Shown here: positions 29,623 through 36,701 of the stretch, one piece after another | How the letters are laid out: each line of letters begins with the position of its first letter | Position numbering within the stretch: the first letter of the stretch is position 1 | Origin: Rubrivivax gelatinosus IL144 | GTDB taxonomy: Bacteria > Pseudomonadota > Gammaproteobacteria > Burkholderiales > Burkholderiaceae_C | Length of the DNA stretch: 64,000 nucleotides | Reading direction: 5' to 3' | Assembly (NCBI RefSeq): GCF_000284255.1 | Contig: NC_017075.1 | Coordinates: 992,001 to 1,056,000, forward strand | Notes under the pieces: generated by a model | Database searches by the model: none | What the model saw: only the letters and a program-made list of their open reading frames with translations | What the model was told of the DNA's origin: nothing | Position numbers and translations under genes: made by a program

Positions 29623-31264
29623 GCACCGCCAGCACGCCGGCAGTGGCGATGTCGGCGTGGCGCCCGGCGCCGAAGCGGGTGCCGGCCACGCCCGGCGCGG
29701 CGGCCTCGACCAGCGCCCAGGCCTGGGCGTCGGAGCCGCCGCCGATCGAACGCTCCTCGAAGTGCACGATCTCCAGCGCGATGCCGGAGGCGCTGCGCAC
29801 CGCCTGCGCCGCCGCGTCCACCGGGCCGGCGCCGCGGCCGACGAGGCGGCGCGCGCTGCCGTCGGCGCCGGTGACGTCCAGGCTGATCTCGACGCCGCCC
29901 GGCACTGCCGCCAGTGCATGGCCGTGCCAGGCCAGCGCGCCGCCGGCGGCCGTCGGCGCCAGGTAGGCGGCGTCGAACAGCTGCCACAGCGTGTCGGCGT
30001 CGACCTCGGCTTCGGCGGCGTCGGCGTGCGCCTGCACGACGCTGCTGAACTCCACCTGCATCCGGCGCGGCATCGCCAGGCCGTGGTGGCGCTCCATCAG
30101 CCAGGCGATGCCGCCCTTGCCCGACTGGCTGTTCACGCGGATCAGGCCGTCGTAGGTGCGGCCCAGGTCCTGCGGGTCCACCGGCAGGTAGGGCACCTGC
30201 CACAGGCCGCCCGGCTCCTGCGCCGCCATGCCCTTGCGGATGGCGTCCTGGTGCGAGCCCGAGAAGGCCGTGAAGACGAGGTCGCCGGCGTACGGGTGGC
30301 GCGGGTGCAGCGGCAGGCCGGTGCAGGCCTCGACCTCGCGCGCGACGTGGCCGATGTCCGAGAAGTCCAGCCCCGGCGCCACGCCCAGCGCGTAGAGGTT
30401 CAGCGCCAGCGTCACCAGGTCGACGTTGCCGCTGCGCTCGCCGTTGCCGAACAGCGTGCCCTCGACACGCTGCGCGCCGGCCAGCAGCGCCAGTTCGGCG
30501 CAGGCCACGCCGGTGCCGCGGTCGTTGTGCGGGTGGATCGACAGCACGACGTGCTGGCGGCGCGGCAGGCGCCGGTGCATCCACTCGATCTGGTCGGCGA
30601 AGACGTTGGGCGTGGCCACTTCCACCGTCGTCGGCAGGTTCAGAATCACCGGGCGGCCGGGGCCGGCGTCCCAGGCTTCCAGCGCCGCGGTGCAGGCGGC
30701 CAGCGAGACCTCGGGCTCGGTCATGCAGAAGGTCTCGGGCGAGTACTGCAGCACCCATTCGGTCTCGGGCGCGGCGTCGGTCAGCGTGCGCAGCAGGCGC
30801 ACGTGGCGGTCGACGAAGGCCAGCACCTCGTCCACGCCCATGCCGAAGACGACGCGGCGCCACAGCGGCGCGGTGGCGTTGTAGAGGTGCACGATGGCGC
30901 GGCGCGCGCCGCGCAGCGACTCGACGGTGCGCACCAGCAGGTCTTCGCGCGCCTGGGTCATCACCATCGGCGTCACGTCGGCGGGCAGGCGCTGCTCGTC
31001 GATCAGGCGGCGCACGAAGGCGTGGTCGCTGGCCGACGCGGCCGGGAAGCCGACCTCGATCTCCTTGAAGCCGACGCCGACCAGCAGCTCGAACAGGCGC
31101 AGCTTGCGCTCGGCGTTCATCGGCTCGAACAGCGCCTGGTTGCCGTCGCGCAGGTCGGTGGACAGCCAGACGGGCGCCTGGGTGAGCGTCTGCGACGGCC
31201 AGCGGCGGTCGGCCATCACGGGGGCGGGATAGGGGCGGTACTTGGTCTCGGGGGTTTGCAGCAT
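29588..31264 (-). CDS. leuA: 2-isopropylmalate synthase (long form LeuA)
   Basis: The 558-residue enzyme condenses acetyl-CoA with 2-ketoisovalerate, the first committed step of leucine synthesis. N-terminal KYRPYPAP and STDLRDGNQAL mark the long-form group. IHPHNDRGTGVA contributes metal-binding His residues of the TIM barrel, and the C-terminal 130 residues form the leucine-binding regulatory domain. The start is immediately preceded by GAGG lying inside one arm of a long inverted repeat, and a leucine-rich leader ORF lies upstream, which suggests attenuation control. It stands alone, without leuBCD. Confidence 0.95.
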   Translation of the reverse strand: MLQTPETKYRPYPAPVMADRRWPSQTLTQAPVWLSTDLRDGNQALFEPMNAERKLRLFELLVGVGFKEIEVGFPAASASDHAFVRRLIDEQRLPADVTPMVMTQAREDLLVRTVESLRGARRAIVHLYNATAPLWRRVVFGMGVDEVLAFVDRHVRLLRTLTDAAPETEWVLQYSPETFCMTEPEVSLAACTAALEAWDAGPGRPVILNLPTTVEVATPNVFADQIEWMHRRLPRRQHVVLSIHPHNDRGTGVACAELALLAGAQRVEGTLFGNGERSGNVDLVTLALNLYALGVAPGLDFSDIGHVAREVEACTGLPLHPRHPYAGDLVFTAFSGSHQDAIRKGMAAQEPGGLWQVPYLPVDPQDLGRTYDGLIRVNSQSGKGGIAWLMERHHGLAMPRRMQVEFSSVVQAHADAAEAEVDADTLWQLFDAAYLAPTAAGGALAWHGHALAAVPGGVEISLDVTGADGSARRLVGRGAGPVDAAAQAVRSASGIALEIVHFEERSIGGGSDAQAWALVEAAAPGVAGTRFGAGRHADIATAGVLAVLSAAARLGAAG

Positions 31265-31267
31265 CGG

Positions 31268-31486
31268 GGCCTCGAAGCGGTGCGCCGCGCGGCCAGCAAA
31301 AGCGGCGGCGTGCGGACGCGGGACAACGGACGACAGGGCGAGGGGAACGTGCTGTGGATGCCGGCGAACGGCACGACGCTCCCCTGCGGTGCCCTGGGGG
31401 CGCCGCTTCGAGGCCGGGATCTGGGGGAGTGTCTAGCGACCCGCGAACGGGGTCGTGTCAGCCGCGCGCACGTGCGGATCCCGGCC
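31268..31486 (-). promoter_or_regulatory. leuA leader with mutually exclusive pairings (putative attenuator)
   Basis: Two perfect inverted repeats share one arm. Arms at 31268-31280 and 31403-31415 (13 bp) pair the sequence just after the leader-peptide stop with the segment containing leuA's GAGG ribosome site, 3 bases from the start codon. Arms at 31412-31421 and 31477-31486 (10 bp) pair that same post-stop segment with codons just after the Leu cluster. Because they overlap at 31412-31415 both cannot form at once. A local hairpin, 31437-31455, covers the end of the leader ORF. Which state turns expression on cannot be decided by eye. Confidence 0.6.
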
Positions 31487-31531
31487 CAGCGTCAGGCATA
31501 GGCGTAGGGAGTGCGGGAGGCGGGCGGGCAT
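31433..31531 (-). CDS. Leucine-rich leader peptide of leuA (putative leuL)
   Basis: A 32-codon ORF upstream of leuA has five leucines among residues 5-15 (sequence start MPARLPHSLRLCLTLG), using codons CTC, CTA, CTA, CTG, CTG; CTA is expected to be rare at this GC content. No ribosome site is visible. CATAAT lies 6 bases before the ATG, so translation could be leaderless if that is a -10 box (inference). Followed by the overlapping inverted repeats described separately. Confidence 0.5.
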   Translation of the reverse strand: MPARLPHSLRLCLTLGRDPHVRAADTTPFAGR

Positions 31532-31902
31532 GGGGGGATTATGGGGCAGTCTCGTTGGGGGGCTCGAGTGACGGCTTCAGACTGATCTGGGGCACTCGTC
31601 CGCGATAACTCGACGGACTGCAATCGACCCAAAGCGGTCGCTCATAGCGCCGGCCCTTTGGACCAAAAAGCAGACGCCTAGCGTTTGATTTCAGCGGAGC
31701 GACCAGCTTAGCTAGTGCAAATACGCTGCAACGATGAGTTGGCCATCAACGCTCGCGCCGCTGCGCATTCTGCCATTCTGGATGGGCACAGCAGATTGCC
31801 GCAACAAGTTCATGTGCCTCGGATAAGGCAGATGGATCGATGAGTCAGGGGCCATGAAATAACAAAGCCGCTGGCATTTTTGGCGTCGGCCTGATCAATA
31901 TA
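31532..31902. other. Gene-free stretch at the left edge of the low-GC island
   Basis: In these 371 bases between the leuA leader and the AbiTii gene, base composition drops from about 31600 onward. It must hold the leuA promoter (minus strand) and the 3' end of the AbiTii transcript. A CGACCCAAAGCGGTCG segment at 31625 resembles short motifs often left in Burkholderiales intergenic regions. No coding ORF, tRNA or clear attachment repeat was seen. Confidence 0.5.
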
Positions 31903-32829
31903 TTAAGGCCCGCCATTTATGCCAAGATACATAGCTAATGCCTTGGCAATTCCTGCAGATGCTATCTCGATGCCGACCCCAGATGCGCCAGACGCCGCCT
32001 TCCCTACCAAGCGGCCAAGCCAAGTGCTTAAGGTCGTTGTTTTCTGGTCAGGTGACGTAGAAGCGCGTGCTCGGTCGAGGTCATCTCTCAGGCTGTTCGC
32101 GTCTTCGATATTTATGCCTAGTTCGATTAGCCGCTTTTGGAGCATCGGCCAGTCTCCGGCTTCGATTGATTGTGCGGAGGACTGGTTGACTCCTGTGCTG
32201 GCATTTGCGATGTTGCCGACATTGCCATGTATGTTGGTATTAAAAATCTGGGTCATTCTTTCTCTGGTTAGTGGAGGTGCGCTACCGATTGGAAGTTCGC
32301 CTGCATTTGGGGCTTCGCGCTCAAGATCGATTGCAAAACCAAGAACTCTGGTTTTAACGGAGTCCATCAAACGAACGATTGCGCCAATGGGTATTTCTTT
32401 CCATGCCGAAACACACTGCATGCCTGGAGTTATCTTGGAGGCGTGATGCACAGCCAGGGAAACAGGCCAGGCTTCTTGAGCGGAGCCTGACTTGTTGTTT
32501 GACACCAAGTCCGTGTACGCGCTGATGCCGCTACCCATGTATGCATGCCTAAACGAGTCTTGGAGCTCCTCAGGCAGGATGGAGACGGGTATTTGAAGCT
32601 TGTCGGCTCTTGAAAAGGAGCCAATGAATGAGCCGTAGGAATCGACACGAACAACACGATAGTCGGGAAGATCTTCAACCCGAGGATAGCCGTTTAACTC
32701 CCTGTCCACCCATTCAGCAAACTCCGTGTGCGAGATGCGAGCAGCCAGGAGCTTGCACATCCGTAGCAAGGTTGGGATGTCGGAGTTTTGTGCTATCGCA
32801 GCAGCTTGAATGTCGTGGATTAGTGACAT
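31903..32829 (-). CDS. AbiTii-domain protein, putative abortive-infection component
   Basis: A 308-residue protein of clearly lower GC than its surroundings. The N-terminal 50 residues (MSLIHDIQAAAIAQNSDIP, then LLRMCKLLAARI and EFAEWVDRELNGYP) fit the AbiTii helical domain found in phage abortive-infection proteins. The middle is a mixed region, and residues about 205-240 include a FNTNIHGNVGNIANAS strand segment. The C-terminus (WLGRLVGKAASGASGVG onward) is a small-residue-rich hydrophobic helix that might insert in membranes (inference). It lies 112 bases after the ApeA-like gene on the same strand. No Shine-Dalgarno is visible before the ATG. Family call by recognition, not search. Confidence 0.72.
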   Translation of the reverse strand: MSLIHDIQAAAIAQNSDIPTLLRMCKLLAARISHTEFAEWVDRELNGYPRVEDLPDYRVVRVDSYGSFIGSFSRADKLQIPVSILPEELQDSFRHAYMGSGISAYTDLVSNNKSGSAQEAWPVSLAVHHASKITPGMQCVSAWKEIPIGAIVRLMDSVKTRVLGFAIDLEREAPNAGELPIGSAPPLTRERMTQIFNTNIHGNVGNIANASTGVNQSSAQSIEAGDWPMLQKRLIELGINIEDANSLRDDLDRARASTSPDQKTTTLSTWLGRLVGKAASGASGVGIEIASAGIAKALAMYLGINGGP

Positions 32830-32941
32830 GTTTAGAGGTTTTGAAAACTTCTATGCGGTCGGCTTTACGATCTAATATGCTAGCTATATCGGCTGCCTAC
32901 TGCAACGGGTCAGTTCGAGAAAGGGGCGAGGTATCGGTGTG

Positions 32942-34468
32942 TCACTCAGGAGGTATCGAGCGCTCGGGCTTTTGACTCTGTTGATTGTCCGTCACAGGTT
33001 TCGTTCGAACCGTGTATAAGGTGCCTTTCGGTTGCGAAGGATCCGCCTTGTGTCTTTCTATGATGTTGACTTGAGCCAATTGCTGTGCGCATTGACTTGT
33101 GTGATCGATTGCCTTGGTAATTTCAGTGCACTCGACTCCTGACAAGGTCAGGAAGAGGGCTCGAACGAAGTGTTCCATTCGAACCGTTGCGTTATACAGA
33201 GCCTGTCCTTCAAGCGTGTTTGAAAGGAGATCTTTGTCCCAGTGCGTGAAGTAGTTCCTGGTGTCAATCCAGGCTCTTGGTATTTTGGTGGAAACCCCAA
33301 AAACTCTTATGGAGACGTCATCTCCTAGCAGGCTCGCTAGTTCTGTTAGTCTTCTGCTGAGTGAGAGCTGATTGCCGTAGCGGATCCTAGATCGGAGGGA
33401 GTCCTTGTGGTCACTCGCAAGAGTTTTAGGCAATGCACTATTTAGTGCTGCCTTTATTGCGTCATACGCTTCCGCATCTAGATATTCGCCGGCGAATCTC
33501 CCTCTGTGAAATCCTTCAAGAACTTGGATCAAAGACAAGAACTTGACATGCAACCAGAGCCCGGATGAGTTTAGAGTACTTACAGCAAGTTGGCTGGGGA
33601 CAAGCACTGAGTCAATTTCTTGAAACCATCTCTGAACGAGTTCGGAGAGGGGAATTTTTGTGAAATTACGAGGGAAGTAGAAGTCTCCTGGGTGCCGCAG
33701 TCGGCAGTACTTGGCTGGCTTCATGCAAACCAAAAGCTCGGCACTGTAGTCAGAGTCTGTTAATCGCAGAGTGATGCTCTCCGCTGGAATTGAATCTCCC
33801 GCCAGAATGGTAAGCATGGCCGATAGCTTTTCGTACTGCTCGAAGAACCACTCCAACGACTGAGGATGGTCGGGTACGATTTCGATCCAGCCGAGCACAT
33901 CGATGTGCACACGCTCAAAGACATTGATGCTTGAACTTGTTCCGGCGCCCCAGCGCACCGTCATGCTGCTCGTGTCAACGCGCGTAGCTTCCGGCTTCTG
34001 AGGGGTTCGAACTATGTGCTCTGAGTAGGCCTGTTCGCCCTCAGCGTGAACATACGAGCAGTTGATGGGCGTCTGGCCGAGCCATGCAGCTAATCCGGGA
34101 ATGAAGAACGTGAGAGAGCGATAGGTCTCGTCAGCGCGCACGTGTGCGCCTACGACGAGCCAGGAGGATGTAACAGTCTCGGGCTGACGAACTCCAGCTG
34201 GGCCGAAACTCAGGCCTACTGAGGCACGCGCTGCACGAAGAAGCGTGAGCAGTTCTCCCTTCGTGGAAGCTCCGTGCAGTGCAGGGTAAGTAGTGACAGG
34301 GTCCGCGATTGACACATCACCATCGATCGCGCTGAAGGCATCGTTGAGATCAAGTCTGATGTGATCAGGCGAAAAGGCGAGGCTTCCCGGCACATGGATG
34401 TGTGGCCGATCGGGCTGGTACCACTCGCTGTGGCGCGTGAACTCTTCGTGTAGGGGCAGTCTGGGCAT
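32942..34468 (-). CDS. apeA: ApeA-like HEPN-domain anti-phage protein
   Basis: About 508 residues from the chosen ATG. The N-terminal portion (LPLHEEFTRHSEWYQPD, then IHVPGSLAFSP and IRLDLNDAF) fits the ApeA N-terminal beta domain. The C-terminal part from about 330 is helical and carries RNYFTH (R404 to H409), the R-x4-H signature of HEPN ribonucleases. ApeA proteins act as abortive-infection effectors that cut RNA on phage infection. An in-frame GTG at 34627 would add 53 residues without family character; neither start has a good ribosome site. A sampled line is 50% GC against 72% in leuA, so this gene was probably acquired horizontally. Confidence 0.75.
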   Translation of the reverse strand: MPRLPLHEEFTRHSEWYQPDRPHIHVPGSLAFSPDHIRLDLNDAFSAIDGDVSIADPVTTYPALHGASTKGELLTLLRAARASVGLSFGPAGVRQPETVTSSWLVVGAHVRADETYRSLTFFIPGLAAWLGQTPINCSYVHAEGEQAYSEHIVRTPQKPEATRVDTSSMTVRWGAGTSSSINVFERVHIDVLGWIEIVPDHPQSLEWFFEQYEKLSAMLTILAGDSIPAESITLRLTDSDYSAELLVCMKPAKYCRLRHPGDFYFPRNFTKIPLSELVQRWFQEIDSVLVPSQLAVSTLNSSGLWLHVKFLSLIQVLEGFHRGRFAGEYLDAEAYDAIKAALNSALPKTLASDHKDSLRSRIRYGNQLSLSRRLTELASLLGDDVSIRVFGVSTKIPRAWIDTRNYFTHWDKDLLSNTLEGQALYNATVRMEHFVRALFLTLSGVECTEITKAIDHTSQCAQQLAQVNIIERHKADPSQPKGTLYTVRTKPVTDNQQSQKPERSIPPE

Positions 34469-34902
34469 TGGCTGACGAGTGCTGTGACGGTGGTCTTGGA
34501 CGCCTAATGTTCGAGTCTCTGCGGCTGCTGGGGCTGTTCGCTGGAACGAAGGGTATGGCGTATGTGCCGAACTCGAGCGCTTGATGAGGAATATGGCCGA
34601 CGAATGCGATTCATGGCATGCTGCCACTAATTAACGCGTTGACGCCACCCCGCAAGCAACTGCATAGAGTGACCTAACCATCGTGTAACCAGCAAGTGCC
34701 GAGACTCCGTGGGCGGCGAGGGCCGGGAGTTTCTGTTTGTGGCTGTGGACGACCACGCACGCGTCGCTTTCACGGGCCCGCCTGCCACCAAGCTACCGCA
34801 TAGCGGACCTTCATGAGGTTCCCCTCTTGGCCGACAGCAGTCACTCAGCCGCCTGCTGCGAGAGGCCGCAGCCGCTGCATAGCGGACCAGATGGTCACGC
34901 GT
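34469..34902. other. Gene-free right edge of the low-GC island
   Basis: In these 434 bases between the ApeA-like start and the TetR gene stop, composition returns to the host level near 34700. It holds the promoter for the defence genes (minus strand) and two copies of a 12-base direct repeat (34798 and 34877). If the GTG at 34627 is used, the first 159 bases are coding. No mobile-element gene was found here. Confidence 0.5.
34798..34888. repeat. 12-bp direct repeat pair near the island edge
   Basis: GCATAGCGGACC occurs at 34798-34809 and again at 34877-34888, 79 bases apart start to start. A related AAAGCGGTCG string is at the opposite edge near 31632. These may be decayed fragments of an older gene family rather than attachment sites. 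Confidence 0.5.
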
Positions 34903-35568
34903 TCAGCAGCGCGGGCGTGACTCCGCCAATCCCTGACCTTCGCCTCCCGCCCCCTCCAGATACCCCCACACCATCCCCACCACCTCCTCCCCCATCGCGC
35001 GCACCTTCGCCTGAGACCTCCCCGTCTCCGACACCCGCTTGCCCACCGCACTCAGCGTCGTCGTGATCAGCTCCGCCGCCAGCGCACGACGCGCTTCGGG
35101 CGCCTGCGGCATCACCTCGTCGACAAACGCCCGCAGCGCACGTTCGCCGGCGGCGCGCGTGTCCAGCGCCTCGGGCGCGTCGCGGTACAGCGGTGCGGCG
35201 TCGTCCAGCGCGCCGCGGATCGCCGCTTCTTCGCATTCGGACTTCAGGAAGGCGTGCACCAGCCGCCGCAGGCGCTCGCGCGGCGGGCGGCGGCGGTCGT
35301 CCAGCAGGCGCGCCAGCATCTCGCTGGTGGCGCGCCACTCGTCGCTCTGCAGCCGGAACAGGATGGCCGCCTTGTTCGGGAAGTACTGGTAGATCGAGCC
35401 GACGCTGACGCCGGCACGTTCGGCCACGCGGGTCGTCGTGAAGCGGCGTGCGCCTTCCTTGGCCAGAACCTGAACCGCCGCCTCCAGGATGGCGGCGACC
35501 AGGTCGTTGCTGCGGGCTTGTTTCGGCTTGCGCCGCGAGGTGATCGCGGGCTGGCGCGGTTCGGTCAT
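34903..35568 (-). CDS. TetR/AcrR-family regulator
   Basis: A 221-residue regulator. A basic start (SRRKPKQARSNDLVAAILEAA) leads into the helix-turn-helix RFTTTRVAERAGVSVGSIYQYFPNKAAIL at about 35-65; the C-terminal effector domain includes DDAAPLYRDAPEA. The start at MTEPRQP is preferred, with GGGAG 9 bases upstream; the open frame above it lies in the promoter region. It diverges from the O-methyltransferase gene and is the obvious candidate to control it through the inverted repeat between them. Confidence 0.88.
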   Translation of the reverse strand: MTEPRQPAITSRRKPKQARSNDLVAAILEAAVQVLAKEGARRFTTTRVAERAGVSVGSIYQYFPNKAAILFRLQSDEWRATSEMLARLLDDRRRPPRERLRRLVHAFLKSECEEAAIRGALDDAAPLYRDAPEALDTRAAGERALRAFVDEVMPQAPEARRALAAELITTTLSAVGKRVSETGRSQAKVRAMGEEVVGMVWGYLEGAGGEGQGLAESRPRC

Positions 35569-35598
35569 CGTCGGCTCCCGGAACGCGAATGGCGAATG

Positions 35599-35612
35599 TG
35601 AAGGGTGCTTCA
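35599..35612. promoter_or_regulatory. Inverted repeat between tetR and the methyltransferase gene
   Basis: TGAAG-GGTG-CTTCA, perfect 5-bp arms, lies next to TATTAT (35613-35618), a plausible -10 element. An outer pair GCGAAT (35592) and ATTCGC (35617) nearly brackets it. This position suits a TetR operator blocking both divergent promoters. Confidence 0.4.
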
Positions 35613-35650
35613 TATTATTCGCGGCACTTTCCCTCTTGAAGGACCTTGCC

Positions 35651-36316
35651 ATGAACACCCTGGACACCGCGCCGCTGGCGCCGCTGCTGGACCGCCTGTT
35701 CGCCGAAGCCGACGCCGCCTTGCCGGCGCTGCACGCGCTGCTGGCCGAACTCTCCCCCGACGAACTGGCCCCCGCCGTGCGCAGCCGTAGCGGCTACCGC
35801 GAGCTCTACACCCGCCTGAAGGACCAGCCGCTGCCCGTCTCGCGCGAGACCGGCCGCTTGCTCTACCTGCTGGCGCGTGCCACCGGCGCACGCACGGTGG
35901 TCGAGTTCGGCACCTCGTTCGGCCTGTCGACGCTGCACCTGGCCGCGGCGCTGCGCGACAACGGCGGCGGCCGGCTGATCGGCACCGAGTTCGAGCCCGG
36001 CAAGGTGGCGCGCGCCCGCCAGAACCTGGCCGCCGCCGGCCTGGCCGATGGCGTCGAGATCCGCGAAGGCGACGCGCTGCAGACGCTGGCCGAAGGCTTG
36101 CCGCCGGTGGTCGACCTGCTGCTGCTGGACGGCGCCAAGGCGCTGTACCCCGACGTCCTGGCGCTGGTGCTGCCGCGGCTGCGGCCGGGCGCGCTGGTCG
36201 TCGCCGACAACGCCGACGACAGCCCCGACTACCTCGCCCAGGTGCGTGCGCCGGGCGCGGGCTGGATCTCGCTGCCGTTCGGGGCCGACGTCGAGCTGTC
36301 GATGCGGCTGGGTTGA
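35651..36316 (+). CDS. Class I SAM-dependent O-methyltransferase
   Basis: A 221-residue enzyme. TVVEFGTSFGLSTLHLA is the SAM-binding motif I, LIGTEFEPGKVARARQNLA motif II, and DLLLLDGAKALYPDVLALVLP resembles the DxxxxK region of catechol/caffeoyl-CoA-type methyltransferases. The N-terminal 70 residues are helical. Substrate unknown. The ribosome site GAAGGA is 9 bases upstream. It is divergent from a TetR regulator that probably represses it. Confidence 0.87.
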   Translation: MNTLDTAPLAPLLDRLFAEADAALPALHALLAELSPDELAPAVRSRSGYRELYTRLKDQPLPVSRETGRLLYLLARATGARTVVEFGTSFGLSTLHLAAALRDNGGGRLIGTEFEPGKVARARQNLAAAGLADGVEIREGDALQTLAEGLPPVVDLLLLDGAKALYPDVLALVLPRLRPGALVVADNADDSPDYLAQVRAPGAGWISLPFGADVELSMRLG

Positions 36317-36347
36317 GCCGGCGGCTGCCAGGCAGCGGGCCCCGGCG

Positions 36348-36632
36348 TCACAGCGCGACGGCGTCGGCCAGCACGCGCTCGCGCAACGCCGGATGCAGGC
36401 TGGCCTCGGTGACGACGTCCACCCGGCGGCCCAGCAGTTCCTGGGCGTCCAGCAGCAGGCCACCGAGCGCCAGCGCACTGACGCCGGGGCGCAGGCTGAC
36501 CAGCAGATCGACGTCGCTGTCGTCGTTGGCGTCGCCCCGGCTCATCGAGCCGAACACGCGCACCCCCGTCACCCCACGCCGCCGGGCGAGGGCCAGCAGT
36601 TGTTCCCGGTGGGTTTCGATCAACGGGTGCAT
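36348..36632 (-). CDS. Orphan MNT-domain minimal nucleotidyltransferase
   Basis: A 94-residue protein with VRVFGSMSRGDANDDSDVDLLV, the GS-(x)-DxD nucleotidyltransferase signature of MntA-like antitoxins, and a downstream DVV third acidic position. In type VII toxin-antitoxin pairs such a protein adds AMP to a HEPN toxin (HepT). No HepT-like gene is adjacent on either side. The nearest HEPN protein is the ApeA-like one about 2 kb away, separated by unrelated genes. Partner unknown. Confidence 0.85.
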   Translation of the reverse strand: MHPLIETHREQLLALARRRGVTGVRVFGSMSRGDANDDSDVDLLVSLRPGVSALALGGLLLDAQELLGRRVDVVTEASLHPALRERVLADAVAL

Positions 36633-36701
36633 GGCCGCAGTTTATCCCGCCACCCCTGCACCCTGAGGCACCGACGCCGGTGCCTCTCCCCGCGCCCGCC
36701 C

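Noticed and set aside
34737..35066. Plus-strand ORF with a Pro/Ser-rich tail at the island edge
   Set aside because: It overlaps the TetR gene antisense; the proline run reflects GC-rich complement, and there is no ribosome site.
36348..36632. MNT protein plus ApeA-like HEPN as a type VII toxin-antitoxin pair
   Set aside because: The two genes are separated by a TetR/methyltransferase divergon, and the ApeA-like protein is far larger than HepT; adjacency is required for a confident pair.
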